Notes under the pieces: generated by a model | Seen by the model: the letters and a program-made list of their open reading frames with translations, nothing else | What the model was told of the DNA's origin: nothing | The model's database searches: none | Translations under genes and position numbers: made by a program | From: Clostridia bacterium | GTDB taxonomy: Bacteria > Bacillota > TC1 > UBA5767 | Reading direction: 5' to 3' | Assembly (NCBI GenBank): GCA_016887505.1 | Contig: CP069393.1 | Coordinates: forward strand, 2,131,001-2,195,000 | Length of the DNA stretch: 64,000 bases | Shown: piece after piece, positions 34,664-44,900 of the stretch | Position numbering within the stretch: the stretch's first letter is position 1 | How the letters are laid out: each line of letters starts with the position of its first letter

Positions 34664-35745
34664 AAAAAGCGGAGATATTGATTATTGGAGCTGGACCAGC
34701 AGGACTTGGTGCAGCCATTGAAGCTTCTAGACTAGGAGCCAAGGTTATATTGTTGGATGAAAACAAAAAAGCCGGTGGTCAATTGTTTAAGCAAATCCAT
34801 AAATTCTTTGGAAGCAAACAGCACTATGCTGGGGTGAGAGGATTCCAAATTGGCGAAGAACTATTAAAACAAGCTAAGGATTTAGGTGTTGAGGTGATGT
34901 TAGACGCAAGGGCTCTTGGACTTCTAGATGATGGATCTATGGCTGTGCTGGATAAGGGCAGGCTAACACATATCGGTGCCAAAAAAATTATTCTTGCGAC
35001 CGGAGCAAGAGAAAATGCTGTTTCCTTTCCAGGCTGGACCTTGCCAGGTGTTATGACAGCTGGTGCAGCGCAGACCTTTAGCAATGTGTACGGCACGCTG
35101 GTGGGAAAGAATATCCTGATGGTAGGGACCGGAAACGTCGGCCTTATTGTAAGCTACCAGCTGATGCAGGCCGGAGCTACTGTAAAAGGACTAGTCGAAG
35201 TCGTCCCCAGAGTGTCTGGATATGGGGTACATGCAGGAAAAATAAAGCGGGCTGGTGTCCCTATTTGGACTTCCCATACGGTTGTTGAGGCAAGGGGAGA
35301 TAAGCGCGTTCAAGAAGCAATCATCGCGCAGGTAGATGAAAAATTCAAGCCGATTCCTGGAACGGAACGCTCCCTAGAAGTAGATACCATCTTGTTAGCA
35401 GTAGGTCTAACCCCAAAAGTAGAGTTGGCGAGGATGGCCGGTTGCAAGCTTACCGTTGAACCAGCTCTAGGGGGCCACCTTCCCCTACACAATGAAGAAA
35501 TGAAAACCAGCAACCAAAATGTCTATGTCTGTGGCGATATTGCCGGTGTGGAAGAAGCGAATACAGCGCTGGATGAAGGACGATTAGCAGGTCTATCGGC
35601 AGCTAGAGCTTTGGGCTATGGTGATGAAGTCACGGATGCAAGGAAGGAAGAATTCAATGCGGGGCTTTGCGCTTTACGCATGGGAACATTTGGCGAAAAA
35701 CGACTGGCCTGTAAAGAAAGAATCATGAAGGAGTGGAGCTGGTGA
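34660..35745 (+). CDS. FAD/NAD-binding subunit of the split dehydrogenase
   Basis: 361 residues. A GAGPAGLGAAIEASRLGA Rossmann motif for FAD, an ATGAREN turn, a second nucleotide site (MVGTGNVGLIVSYQLMQAGA) and a terminal CGDIAGVEEANTALDEGRLAG segment place it with HcnB / sarcosine-oxidase-alpha-like flavoproteins. Such proteins usually carry a C-terminal BFD-like 2Fe-2S domain; here the protein stops before it and that domain is encoded separately at 36250. GTG start overlaps the upstream stop by 4 nt. Confidence 0.9.
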   Translation: MKKAEILIIGAGPAGLGAAIEASRLGAKVILLDENKKAGGQLFKQIHKFFGSKQHYAGVRGFQIGEELLKQAKDLGVEVMLDARALGLLDDGSMAVLDKGRLTHIGAKKIILATGARENAVSFPGWTLPGVMTAGAAQTFSNVYGTLVGKNILMVGTGNVGLIVSYQLMQAGATVKGLVEVVPRVSGYGVHAGKIKRAGVPIWTSHTVVEARGDKRVQEAIIAQVDEKFKPIPGTERSLEVDTILLAVGLTPKVELARMAGCKLTVEPALGGHLPLHNEEMKTSNQNVYVCGDIAGVEEANTALDEGRLAGLSAARALGYGDEVTDARKEEFNAGLCALRMGTFGEKRLACKERIMKEWSW

Positions 35746-36248
35746 TGAGTAATAGTTTAATAGAAAAAGGGTATATCGAAGTCGAGGATATCTTGGAGGA
35801 TATAAACTATCCAAGCAAAGAGCGTTTCACAAAGGGTCCGGTCGCCATCATTGAATGCATGCAAGAGATTCCTTGTAATCCCTGTAAGGATGCTTGTCCA
35901 CATGGCGCAATTGTCCTAGATGGCTTGGTTAAACGTCCCCAACTTATTGAGGAAAAATGTATTGGTTGTGGACTTTGCATAGCAGCTTGTCCCGGACAGT
36001 CCATCTTTGTCGTAGATAAATCGAAAGAGGTAGGTAGCGTAACCTTTCCCTATGAATATCTTCCCATCCCAGAAGTTGGTATGGAAATTATTGCAGTAGA
36101 TCGTTCTGGAAAAGAGGTCTGCGCTGCCAGTGTAATCAAGGTGGTGGATTCCAAAATGATGAATAAGACTAGACTCGTTACCATCCGTGTACCAGTGGAT
36201 AAAGTAGACGAAGTGCGTTTTATGAAACGCTTGGGAGCAGGTGAGTAG
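35745..36248 (+). CDS. 4Fe-4S ferredoxin-type subunit
   Basis: 167 residues. Two cysteine clusters, CNPCKDACPHGAI (C-x2-C-x3-CP) and CIGCGLCIAACPG, bind two 4Fe-4S centres; an N-terminal segment and a C-terminal beta domain (about 100-165) surround them. It is probably the electron exit of the complex. ATG 35745 overlaps the previous stop (TGATG) with GGAG close upstream; GTG 35733 is an alternative start. Confidence 0.88.
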   Translation: MSNSLIEKGYIEVEDILEDINYPSKERFTKGPVAIIECMQEIPCNPCKDACPHGAIVLDGLVKRPQLIEEKCIGCGLCIAACPGQSIFVVDKSKEVGSVTFPYEYLPIPEVGMEIIAVDRSGKEVCAASVIKVVDSKMMNKTRLVTIRVPVDKVDEVRFMKRLGAGE

Positions 36249-36249
36249 A

Positions 36250-36522
36250 ATGGACAAGAAGAGTGAAATTATCTGTCGTTGTGAAGAAATAAGCAAGGAA
36301 GAGATTGAAGCAGCCATTGCCGATGGACGAACTACAGTTACTGGCATCAAACGCCAAACTCGAGCTGGCATGGGTGCATGCCAAGGCCGGACTTGCTCTA
36401 AACTGATTATGCGGATACTACAAGAAAAAGGGGTACGGGATATGAAAGATATAGACATAGATACCCCGAGAAGTCCGATTGTACCTGTGGCGGTAAAGAG
36501 CATATCAAGCGAGGAAGAATAG
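36250..36522 (+). CDS. BFD-like 2Fe-2S protein
   Basis: 90 residues. CRCEEISKEEIEAAI begins a bacterioferritin-associated-ferredoxin-like domain, with CQGRTC completing a C-x-C ... C-x4-C set for a 2Fe-2S cluster. This is the piece missing from the FAD/NAD subunit at 34660, so a domain normally fused has become a separate gene. ATG 36250 comes one base after the upstream stop; GTG 36241 would overlap. Confidence 0.88.
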   Translation: MDKKSEIICRCEEISKEEIEAAIADGRTTVTGIKRQTRAGMGACQGRTCSKLIMRILQEKGVRDMKDIDIDTPRSPIVPVAVKSISSEEE

Positions 36523-36538
36523 AGGTTGAGAAAACACA

Positions 36539-37687
36539 ATGAATAAATTTGAAGCAATTGTAGTAGGAGGTGGCTATCCCGGTTGCTCCATCGCCTACCA
36601 TTTATCCAAAGCTGGAGTCAAGACTTTATTGCTAGAAAAAAAAGAGATTTCCAGTGGCGCGTCCGGCGGGAATTTCGGATGTATTCAGGTGCAGGATGCC
36701 AGTTTGGGACTTAGTCTAGATCTGACCATGAGGAGCTTCCCGAGAGTCATGAACTATGAACAGGAATTGCAAACCGACTTAGAACTTACCTCGGTTGGTT
36801 CCTTAATTGCGGCTGTCAATGAAGCGGAGATGCAAGAACTGGACACCTTATATCGTGGAAAGATTGAGGGCGGACTAGATATTCATATGTATGGCCCGAA
36901 GCAGCTGAAAAAGGCTGAGCCTAATATGAATGTGGACAAGTTTTTGGGAGCCACGTATTTTAAACAAGGACGTTTGAATCCATTTAAACTAATGTATGCC
37001 TTTTTGCGAAAAGGTAGAGAGTATGGCCTTAGCGTACAAGAGCAGACCAGAGTAAAAGAACTCTATATGGAAGGCGGTAAGGTGAAGGGTGTGACCCTTA
37101 CCAGTGGGAAGACCATTTTTGCACAACAGGTCATCATAGCAGCGGGTGCTTGGACCAAGGAACTCTGTAAGACGGCAGGACTACTGGTACCAATTGAATA
37201 CGTAAGAGCAGAAGGTTTTGTAAGTGAAAAGCTCAAGCCCTTTTTGAATAATTACTATTCATCTGCTTCCTTTTTTACGGAAGCACATGACGTGGATGGT
37301 GTGGGAATGAGCTTGTGCATGGGACAGACTCAGTCTGGGAACCTATTGATTGGTGAGACGAGTAAGCCTGGCAACGTACTTCCAGATGACGCATCAAGAC
37401 GTAGCTCGTATGAGCATTTTATAAAAACCAAGGAGGCGCTCAGCGAATATTTCCCTGCCTTGAAGGATATGAATCTACTACGGGCTTGGTCTACGGTATC
37501 TCCCTATACGGATACCATGGAGCCAGTATTGGGACAAGTAGGCCCGGAAGGGCTACTGGTAGCAGCAGGCTTTAAGAGTTGCGTTATCATGACAGCTGTA
37601 GTCGGTGACATCATGACTGATTTGGTTACCAAAGGCGATACCTTCTGCGACCTATCTGGTTTCAATGCCCAAGTTAGGCCGCTTTAA
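36539..37687 (+). CDS. DadA/HcnC-type FAD-dependent oxidoreductase
   Basis: 382 residues. VGGGYPGCSIAYHLSKAG is the FAD-binding start of the glycine/D-amino-acid oxidase group, GASGGNFGC the next conserved turn, and AAGAWTKELC plus AAGFKSCVIMTAVVGDIM close the cofactor site. It is likely the substrate-oxidising subunit (amine, sarcosine-like or imino acid such as hydroxyproline). The first Gly motif has Tyr where Ala is usual. Together with the four preceding genes it makes a five-gene complex related to HcnABC and to dye-linked proline/hydroxyproline dehydrogenases; the substrate is not known. Confidence 0.9.
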   Translation: MNKFEAIVVGGGYPGCSIAYHLSKAGVKTLLLEKKEISSGASGGNFGCIQVQDASLGLSLDLTMRSFPRVMNYEQELQTDLELTSVGSLIAAVNEAEMQELDTLYRGKIEGGLDIHMYGPKQLKKAEPNMNVDKFLGATYFKQGRLNPFKLMYAFLRKGREYGLSVQEQTRVKELYMEGGKVKGVTLTSGKTIFAQQVIIAAGAWTKELCKTAGLLVPIEYVRAEGFVSEKLKPFLNNYYSSASFFTEAHDVDGVGMSLCMGQTQSGNLLIGETSKPGNVLPDDASRRSSYEHFIKTKEALSEYFPALKDMNLLRAWSTVSPYTDTMEPVLGQVGPEGLLVAAGFKSCVIMTAVVGDIMTDLVTKGDTFCDLSGFNAQVRPL

Positions 37688-37711
37688 TACAATTGCTAGA
37701 GCCTATATTTC

Positions 37712-37736
37712 AAAAAAAGGGAAATGTTCCTTTTTT
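37712..37736 (+). terminator. Terminator after the dehydrogenase operon
   Basis: AAAAAAAGG-GAA pairs with TTCCTTTTTT with one bulged G; the second arm doubles as the T run. It lies 24 nt after the stop codon. Confidence 0.65.
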
Positions 37737-37792
37737 ATGAACCTAATTAGATGCTGCTTATACTAGGGGTTACCACGGAAGAGGACCAAAAA

Positions 37793-38512
37793 ATGATGAA
37801 ACTACGAAAAGCCAAACCACTCTATATTCAGGTTAGAGATCTTTTGGTACAAAATATTATGAGCATGGAACCAGGTAATAATCGTTTACCTTCCGAGGAG
37901 GAATTAACAAAACAATTGGGTGTTAGTCGCTCTACTGTGCGTGAGGCGATGCACGATTTGATCCTCCAGGGCGTAGTAAGCAAGAGACACGGAAAAGGGA
38001 ATTATGCCCATCCGGCAGTACTCAAGGTACCTTACCGCATCGACTACGATCCGGATTTTAGATCCTTGCTAAACGATCCAGATAAAACGCTTAGCATTAA
38101 AGCAAGCCCCTACAGTACTGCTCCTGCTTCAGAAAAGATGGTGAAGAGGTTGCCTTCTGCGGCTGGTGAAGAGGTCTATCGCTGGGACTGGGAATACTAT
38201 CTGGATGACACGCTCTTTGTAATTGCGACAGAAGAGATTCCCAAAAAGTATTTTTTGCGTGAACCGCAAGATAGCGACGAATTCTCCGTCAAAGAATTTG
38301 TAGCCAACTACTGTGACAAGGATTTGGCCTATTTTATATCTTGGATTAATGCTAGTGAACGGCCTCAAGTGGCCGCACGCTTTGGGGTTAGCCAGACAAT
38401 CATACAGGATTGGGAGGAAGTCTACCACGATATTGAAGACCACGCAATCTGCTATTGTGAAGTTTATTTTAATCCGGAATGCCTAGAGGTTGCCCTGTTG
38501 ACCTCCCTGTAG
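37793..38512 (+). CDS. GntR/HutC-family regulator (first copy)
   Basis: 239 residues. N-terminal winged helix (LYIQVRDLLVQNIM ... LPSEEELTKQLGVSRSTVREAMHDL) and a C-terminal UTRA ligand domain. ATG 37793 has GAGGA 7 nt upstream; the open frame runs back to 37751 without a ribosome site. HutC-type regulators sense small metabolites such as amino-acid or purine derivatives. It sits between the dehydrogenase genes and a terminator, so it probably controls the former. Confidence 0.9.
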   Translation: MMKLRKAKPLYIQVRDLLVQNIMSMEPGNNRLPSEEELTKQLGVSRSTVREAMHDLILQGVVSKRHGKGNYAHPAVLKVPYRIDYDPDFRSLLNDPDKTLSIKASPYSTAPASEKMVKRLPSAAGEEVYRWDWEYYLDDTLFVIATEEIPKKYFLREPQDSDEFSVKEFVANYCDKDLAYFISWINASERPQVAARFGVSQTIIQDWEEVYHDIEDHAICYCEVYFNPECLEVALLTSL

Positions 38513-38533
38513 TGTTTTGGTGATTAAATGGTT

Positions 38534-38587
38534 ACGGTGCTAGGTCAATTGGGTCTATCCAGTTGCATCTAGTGCCGTTTTCTTTTT
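38534..38587 (+). terminator. Terminator between the two GntR genes
   Basis: ACGGTGCTAG pairs with CTAGTGCCGT (two G-T pairs) around an inner AATTGG/CCAGTT stem; TTTTCTTTTT follows. The rest of 38513-38825 holds the promoter and two operator-like sites listed below. Confidence 0.75.
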
Positions 38588-38670
38588 ATCATGAATTGAT
38601 TGGAAAACAGCCTCATTCTGGAGCCTACAGAAGCAGATGTCCGTGATGGAAGAGCCATTTTTGGTTTAAG

Positions 38671-38690
38671 TTGTTAGACATATAGACATT
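38671..38690 (+). promoter_or_regulatory. Operator candidate 1 at the second gntR promoter
   Basis: TTGTTAGACATATAGACATT overlaps the -35 box (38683-38688). It shares TTGTTARACAT with two other sites at 38786 and 45036. Confidence 0.5.
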
Positions 38691-38711
38691 AGGCAAGAAG
38701 TTTGGTATACT
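38683..38711 (+). promoter_or_regulatory. Promoter of gntR-ygeY operon
   Basis: TAGACA (38683-38688), 17-bp spacer, TATACT (38706-38711); start expected near 38718, leaving a leader of about 108 nt. Confidence 0.6.
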
Positions 38712-38785
38712 TCAAACATAATATGAGTAGAAAAGACTCTGTTATTTGCAGGATTTTCAACTTTCGCATAGAATTAGATATATAG

Positions 38786-38804
38786 TTGTTAAACATCTGA
38801 ACAA
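38786..38804 (+). promoter_or_regulatory. Operator candidate 2 in the gntR leader
   Basis: TTGTTAAACATCTGAACAA is an inverted repeat with TTGTT/AACAA ends, 21 nt before the gntR start. It matches site 1 and the ssnA site. Confidence 0.55.
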
Positions 38805-38825
38805 TGACAGGAAGGCGAGGGAGAA

Positions 38826-39554
38826 ATGATTGTAAACAGACAACCCCTATACATGCAGATTGTGAATGAGTTGGAGAGCCGGGTCGAGAATGGTCTATAT
38901 GAAGATGGGGCAAGATTGGCATCAGAACCAGACTTGGCGGAAGAGTTTGGTGTAAGTAGAGGTACACTGCGTGAAGCATTGGGCATCTTAGAAAAAGACG
39001 GATATTTAATTAGAGAACACGGAAAAGGTTCTTTCATACGCACAAAGAATAAGGTATTTGCTGGAATTGAGCGCTTAGAAGCACTGACTGAGACCATCCG
39101 CAATGCTGGCTATGAAGCAGAAGACGAGGTTCTAGAAATTCGTGAAGAAGAATTATCCAAGTCAGAATGCAAGATGCTAGATCTTGAACCTAAGACCAGA
39201 GGCTTTGTGGTTGAAAGTCTGAGAAAAGCGAACGGTGTTCCGGTGATTTATTGCTACGATGTAATACCTGCTTATGTGGTCAATGACAGTCTGAAAAAAA
39301 TGCAGCAGCGAGCTGAATTCGAATGTATGACAGAGTTTTTAAAAAATGCTACTGAATATACACCATCCGAATATGATAGTACATTGACGGCTGTACTAGC
39401 AGAAGCACCATTGACAGATCTTCTCCAAGTGAAGGAGAACGCTCCGCTAATTAAAATGAGTGGAGTAATTTTGGCCTACAATGGCAGACCCATAAACTAT
39501 GGAGTTCAGTATTTTAATGGGGATGCCTACCAATTCCGATTGGTTAGGAAATAG
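38826..39554 (+). CDS. GntR/HutC-family regulator (second copy)
   Basis: 242 residues: winged helix (LYMQIVNELESRVENGLYED, LASEPDLAEEFGVSRGTLREAL) and UTRA domain. ATG 38826 follows GAGGGA closely. It is the first gene of the ygeY-ygeW-ygfK unit. Two copies of an inverted repeat lie in its own promoter and leader and a third at the ssnA promoter, so it is the likely autoregulated repressor of the purine cluster; the first GntR protein could share the sites. Confidence 0.92.
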   Translation: MIVNRQPLYMQIVNELESRVENGLYEDGARLASEPDLAEEFGVSRGTLREALGILEKDGYLIREHGKGSFIRTKNKVFAGIERLEALTETIRNAGYEAEDEVLEIREEELSKSECKMLDLEPKTRGFVVESLRKANGVPVIYCYDVIPAYVVNDSLKKMQQRAEFECMTEFLKNATEYTPSEYDSTLTAVLAEAPLTDLLQVKENAPLIKMSGVILAYNGRPINYGVQYFNGDAYQFRLVRK

Positions 39555-39591
39555 ATTTTACTTCAAAAAGAGAGTTTGAAAGGGGATTGCG

Positions 39592-40803
39592 ATGAGTATT
39601 GATTACAAAAAGATTTTAGAGCTGTCTGAAGGCTACAAAGAGGACATGACTCAGTTCCTGCGCGACATGATTGCCATTCCGAGCGAATCTTGTGACGAAG
39701 AAAAAGTTGTCAAAAGAATCGCCGAGGAAATGGAAAAAGTTGGTTTCGATAAAGTAGAAATCGACCCCATGGGTAACGTTTTAGGTTACATAGGTCATGG
39801 CCCGCACCTGGTAGCATTGGATGCGCATATTGATACTGTTGGCATCGGTGAAATCAAAAACTGGGAATGTGATCCTTATGAAGGCAAGGTTGTCGGCGAT
39901 GAAATATGGGGCCGAGGCGGTAGCGACCAAGAAGGTGGCATGGCTTCCATGGTTTACGCAGGTAAAATTATTAAGGATTTGGGACTTGAAGATGAATATA
40001 CTCTTTTGGTAGCAGGTACTGTTCAAGAAGAAGACTGTGATGGCCTATGCTGGCTGTACATGATCGAACAAGGCGGTATCAAACCGGAATTCGTAGTTTC
40101 TACGGAACCTACAAGCTGCCGCATTTATCGTGGCCATAGAGGAAGAATGGAAATTAAGGTAGAAGTTACTGGTATTTCTTGTCATGGCTCTGCGCCGGAA
40201 CGTGGCGACAATGCAATTTACAAGATGGCACCGATTATTAATGAGCTGAGAGCTCTAAACGAAAACTTACATTACGATGAATTTTTGGGTAAAGGAACCT
40301 TGGCTATATCTGAAATTTTCGGAAAAACACCTTCTCGTTGTGCAGTAGCCGATGGTTGTACTATCTCTATCGATAGAAGACTTACGGATGGCGAAACATG
40401 GCAAGAAGCATTAGAAGAAGTAAGAAGACTGCCGAGCGTGAAAGAGGCAGGAGCAGTAGTTAGTCTTTACAAGTATGAAAGACCTTCTTGGACTGGCTTA
40501 GTTTATCCTACGGATTGTTACTTCCCAACATGGGTAATTCCAGAAGAACATCCTGCAACGCAGACGTTGGCAACAGCGTATAAAGAACTCTTTGGTGAAG
40601 ATCCAGTCATCGACAAGTGGACTTTCTCAACCAATGGCGTAGCCATTATGGGAAGACATGGTATTCCGGTAGTCGGATTTGGACCTGGCCATGAGGACCA
40701 AGCGCATGCTCCTAACGAAAAAACTTGGAAGAGCGAGTTGGTGAAAGCTGCAGCTATGTATGCAGCGATTCCCATCAACTACACCCAGAACTTTGTTAAA
40801 TAA
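39592..40803 (+). CDS. ygeY: YgeY, M20-family amidohydrolase/peptidase
   Basis: 403 residues. M20 metal-site motifs: [20 protein letters not shown], the catalytic pair in [15 protein letters not shown] and the last His in [13 protein letters not shown]. Matches YgeY, the putative selenium-associated hydrolase found with ygeW and ygfK in anaerobic purine-degrading clusters. It is thought to hydrolyse an amide in a purine-breakdown intermediate such as a diaminopropionate derivative; that step is not settled. Dinuclear zinc is expected. Cytoplasmic. Confidence 0.93.
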   Translation: MSIDYKKILELSEGYKEDMTQFLRDMIAIPSESCDEEKVVKRIAEEMEKVGFDKVEIDPMGNVLGYIGHGPHLVALDAHIDTVGIGEIKNWECDPYEGKVVGDEIWGRGGSDQEGGMASMVYAGKIIKDLGLEDEYTLLVAGTVQEEDCDGLCWLYMIEQGGIKPEFVVSTEPTSCRIYRGHRGRMEIKVEVTGISCHGSAPERGDNAIYKMAPIINELRALNENLHYDEFLGKGTLAISEIFGKTPSRCAVADGCTISIDRRLTDGETWQEALEEVRRLPSVKEAGAVVSLYKYERPSWTGLVYPTDCYFPTWVIPEEHPATQTLATAYKELFGEDPVIDKWTFSTNGVAIMGRHGIPVVGFGPGHEDQAHAPNEKTWKSELVKAAAMYAAIPINYTQNFVK

Positions 40804-40830
40804 TTATTAATTTAATTTTAGGAGGATATT

Positions 40831-41814
40831 ATGAAAACGTTATTCAGAGGAAAGCACTTTATTACCTTGCAAGAGTGGTCCAAAGAAGAAATTGATACCT
40901 TGATGGAAGTCGCGTTCGATTTGAAGAAAAAATTTGCGATGCGCGAGTTGACACCCCTCCTTCCCATGGAGACGGTATTTCTGATGTTTTTTGAAGCTTC
41001 TACCAGAACAAGAAACTCTATGGAAGCCGGCGCTACCCAGTTGGGCGCACACGCACATTTCCTAGATACCAGCACCATGCAGATTTCTCACGGTGAAGTA
41101 GCCAAAGATACGGCAAAGATACTAGGTAGCTACGGTCATGCCATTGCTTGTAGAAACTGTTTCTGGGGAATCGGAAATCAATATATCCGTGAAATGGCTG
41201 CTCACTCTCCAGTGCCTATTTTAAACTTGCAGTGTGACTTATATCACCCCATGCAAGGCGCAGCTGATTTAATGACCATGATCGAGAAACTAGGCGATCT
41301 CAAAGGCAAAAAAGTCTCCATCATTTGGGCCTATGCGACTAGCCACAAGAAACCTATTTCGGTACCACTTACGCAGGCACTTTTATTCCCGCGGTATGGT
41401 ATGGAAGTTACGCTAGCATATCCTGAGGGATATCCACTTCCCGACTGGGCCATTGAGCAAGCAAAACAGAATGCTCTTGAAAACGGTGGAACCTTCCGCA
41501 TCACCCATGATATTGACGAAGCTTTTCGCGATGCAGATGTAGTTATTCCTAAAAACTGGGGTAGCTGGGTTGCCGACCAAAGTGAAGCAGTTGTCGATGA
41601 TCGTTTGGAGTCAAATAAAGACTGGAAGTGTACTCAAGCAAGAATGGACATGACCAAAGATACATGTATATATATGCATGCCTTGCCGGCTGACCGGAAT
41701 AATGAAGTAGAAGATTCCGTAATTGACGGACCAAAATCTGTAATCTACGATGAGGCAGAGAATAGATTGCATACCGCAAAAGCTGTCATGGCTTTAACGA
41801 TGGGCGGCAGATAA
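40831..41814 (+). CDS. ygeW: YgeW-like carbamoyltransferase
   Basis: 327 residues of the aspartate/ornithine carbamoyltransferase family. The carbamoyl-phosphate loop is FEASTRTRNS, with ISHGEV and LNLQCDLYHPMQGAADL for the domain interface. The segment matching the ornithine-type HCLP reads MHALPADRN, so Cys is replaced by Ala. E. coli YgeW keeps HCLPAD and, from memory, has about 396 residues, longer than this. The ygeY-ygeW-ygfK context identifies it as the YgeW role, but amino-group acceptor and knotting may differ. AGGAGG precedes the ATG. Confidence 0.85.
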   Translation: MKTLFRGKHFITLQEWSKEEIDTLMEVAFDLKKKFAMRELTPLLPMETVFLMFFEASTRTRNSMEAGATQLGAHAHFLDTSTMQISHGEVAKDTAKILGSYGHAIACRNCFWGIGNQYIREMAAHSPVPILNLQCDLYHPMQGAADLMTMIEKLGDLKGKKVSIIWAYATSHKKPISVPLTQALLFPRYGMEVTLAYPEGYPLPDWAIEQAKQNALENGGTFRITHDIDEAFRDADVVIPKNWGSWVADQSEAVVDDRLESNKDWKCTQARMDMTKDTCIYMHALPADRNNEVEDSVIDGPKSVIYDEAENRLHTAKAVMALTMGGR

Positions 41815-41842
41815 ATTTAAGTGAACAAACATCTTTTTTATG

Positions 41843-41876
41843 GGGTTCCGGTTTAAATTCATTTAAACTGGAACCC
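41843..41876 (+). other. 16-bp hairpin between ygeW and ygfK
   Basis: GGGTTCCGGTTTAAAT pairs with ATTTAAACTGGAACCC (one G-T pair) around only two bases, so a cruciform is as likely as an RNA hairpin. There is no T run. It may moderate read-through into ygfK or stabilise the upstream message. Confidence 0.6.
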
Positions 41877-41904
41877 TCTCCACCATTCAAGAGGAGGTTT
41901 ACCC

Positions 41905-44900
41905 GTGAGTGACAAAATGAGACAGATTCCTTTTGGACAGTTGCTGGACTGGTGCTTGCAAGAATATGCGAGCGAATCAGCAATTTTCGGCATCCCCAAA
42001 GAGAAGTTTTATCGAACTGAAAATGAGGGTATGAAGTTGTTTGGAGAAAAACTAGCAACTCCAATCGGCCCTGCTGCAGGACCAAACACGCAGCTTGCCC
42101 AAAATATTGTGGCATCCTATCTTGCTGGCTCAAGATTCTTTGAGCTGAAAACCGTACAAATTTTAGATGAATTAGAATTTCCCAAACCTTGTATTCGCGC
42201 AGAAGACGAATGCTATAACACGGAGTGGTCTACGGAACTTTCCGTACAAGGAGCGTTCGAAGAATATGTAAAAGGTTGGTTTCTTTTGTATGTTCTAGAG
42301 CGAGAGCTGGGATTGGGTAAAGACAAGTCTTTCGTATTTAATATGAGTGTAGGATACGATTTGGAAGGCATAAAGACGCCCAAAGTGGATGCTTATATTG
42401 AAGGTATGAAAAATGCCAGTGACACGAATATTTTTAAAGAGTGTAAGCAGACTTTGTTAGATCGTATTGATGAGTTTGAAAATGTGGACGCTTCCTATGT
42501 ACAAGCAATCAGTCCTAATATTTGTAGCTCAGCAACTCTCTCTACAATGCACGGTTGCCCACCTGAAGAAATTGAATCGATTACCCGCTATTTATTGGGT
42601 GAAAAGAAACTCAACACCTTTATTAAGATGAATCCAACGCTGTTAGGCTATGACTATGTGAGAAAAGCTTTTGATGACATGGGTTATGACTATATTGTGT
42701 TGAAGGAAGAATCATTCACCCATGACCTGCAGTATGCCGATGGCATCGCCATGGTGCATCGCATTATGGACTATGCCAAGGAGTTGAACCTTGGTTTTGG
42801 TGTGAAGCTATCCAATACCCTACCTGTTCAGATTAAACGTGGAGAATTACCTGGCGACGAGATGTATATGTCCGGCCGGTCTCTCTATCCTTTGACTATC
42901 AATCTAGCGACTCGGGTAGCCACAGAATTTGATGGAAAGCTACCGATTTCTTATTCTGGTGGGGCTGATGTTTTCAATATTAAAGCTATTTACGATGCTG
43001 GTATTGGGCCAATCACCTTGGCAACGACGATCTTAAAGCCGGGTGGTTATATGAGACTGAACCAGATGGCTGCCTTGTTTGCTGATACACAAAAAGCAGA
43101 TATCATTGATGTTAAGGCACTTAAAAAGTTGGCTGACGAGGCTTTTTCGAAAGAAACCCACCGCAAAGAGTTTAGACCTGTTGATTCAAGAAAGACGGAT
43201 TTAGAACTACCTTTATTGGATTGCTTTATTGCCCCTTGTACTGTGGGCTGCCCCATTGAACAAGATATTCCCCAGTATTTAAAACTGGTTAGTGAAAAAC
43301 GCTATGATGAGGCCTTTGAGGTAATTACCACTAAAAATCCTCTTCCGGGGATAACCGGTACTATCTGTGATCACCAATGTATGTTCAAATGTACACGACT
43401 AGATTACGAAGAGTCTTTGGCTATACGAGAAATGAAAAAAATCGCTTTTGACCATGCTGCCAAAGCTTCTATCGAGAAATTGACTCCAGCTTCCTTAACT
43501 GGTGATGCGAAGGTCGCTGTGATTGGTGCTGGCCCAGCAGGCCTGGCCGCCGCTTGGTTTTTAAGAAAAGGTGGATTGAATGTTACGGTAATGGACAAGG
43601 AATCTGAAGCAGGCGGTACGGTACGGTACGTAATTCCAGATTTTAGAATTCCAACAGAAACGACGATGACAGATGTAGAAATGATTCGTAAAGCAGGTGT
43701 GGAATTTAAATTGGGTGTGAAACCTGAATTTTCCCTAGAGGACCTAAAGAAAGAATATGATTATGTCTTTTTAGGAATGGGTGCTTGTAAGGAAAATAAT
43801 ATTAAGCTGTCTCACAGCGATGTGAACGTTCTAAATGCCATCTCCTTCTTGAAAGATTACAAACAAGGCAAAGAGTTTGATTTAGGAGAACACGTAGTCG
43901 TAGCAGGCGCTGGTAACACAGCTATGGATACGGCAAGAGCGGCCACCAGGCTTCCAGGTGTGAAAGATGTATCCATTGTGTATAGACGTACTAAAAAACA
44001 AATGCCGGCGGATGCAGAAGAGCTGAAGATGGCACTAGAAGACGGCGTACTCTTTAAAGAACTCTTGAATCCGGATTCCTTGAGCGATGGAAAATTACAT
44101 TGCGCTGTAATGGAGCTGGGAGAATTAGATGAGAGTGGTCGTAGACGTCCAAAAGCAACGGGCGAATTTGTAGACTTGGCTTGCACTACGTTGATTTCAT
44201 CGATTGGTGAAAAAGTGGATGATGCTTTACTCACTCGATTGGGTATTGGGACTGAAAACGGTCTAGCCAAACTCTCGGTTACTGGCGAGACTAGTGTGCA
44301 GAATGTCTACCTGGGTGGGGATATGAAGAAGGGCCCATCTACTGTGGTTAAAGCGATTGCGGATGCAACAGCTGCCGCCAAAGATATTCTTGCTAAAGAA
44401 AAGATTGAGATAGACTTGTCTATTAAAGGATTTGATCTAGGAGAAGAGAAGATATGGGAACGCAAGGGTAATTTGGAACTGAGAAAAGAAGCCACATCCG
44501 AGGGCGAACGTTGCCTGGGATGTCAAGAAGTATGTGAGATTTGTATGGAGGTTTGCCCCAATCGCGCGAATGTTGCGGTAGAAATTGATGGCAGAGTCCA
44601 AATCATCCACATTGACGGGATGTGCAATGAGTGTGGCAACTGTGAAATCTTCTGTCCATATAGCGGGGCACCGTATAAAGAAAAATTCACTTTGTTTTGG
44701 AGTGAAGAGGATTTCCAGAGTTCAGAGAATAAGGGATTCCTACTGTTAAGGGGTGGTGCTAATCCTAAGTTCAAGATTCGTTTGGAAGAAGAAACGGTCA
44801 TTGAATTCGACGATACTGGAAAGTGTGATGATGCATTATTGGATGCGGACATTGCGTCATTGATTTATCAGTGCTATCTCGATTATTCTTGGCTCTTTTC

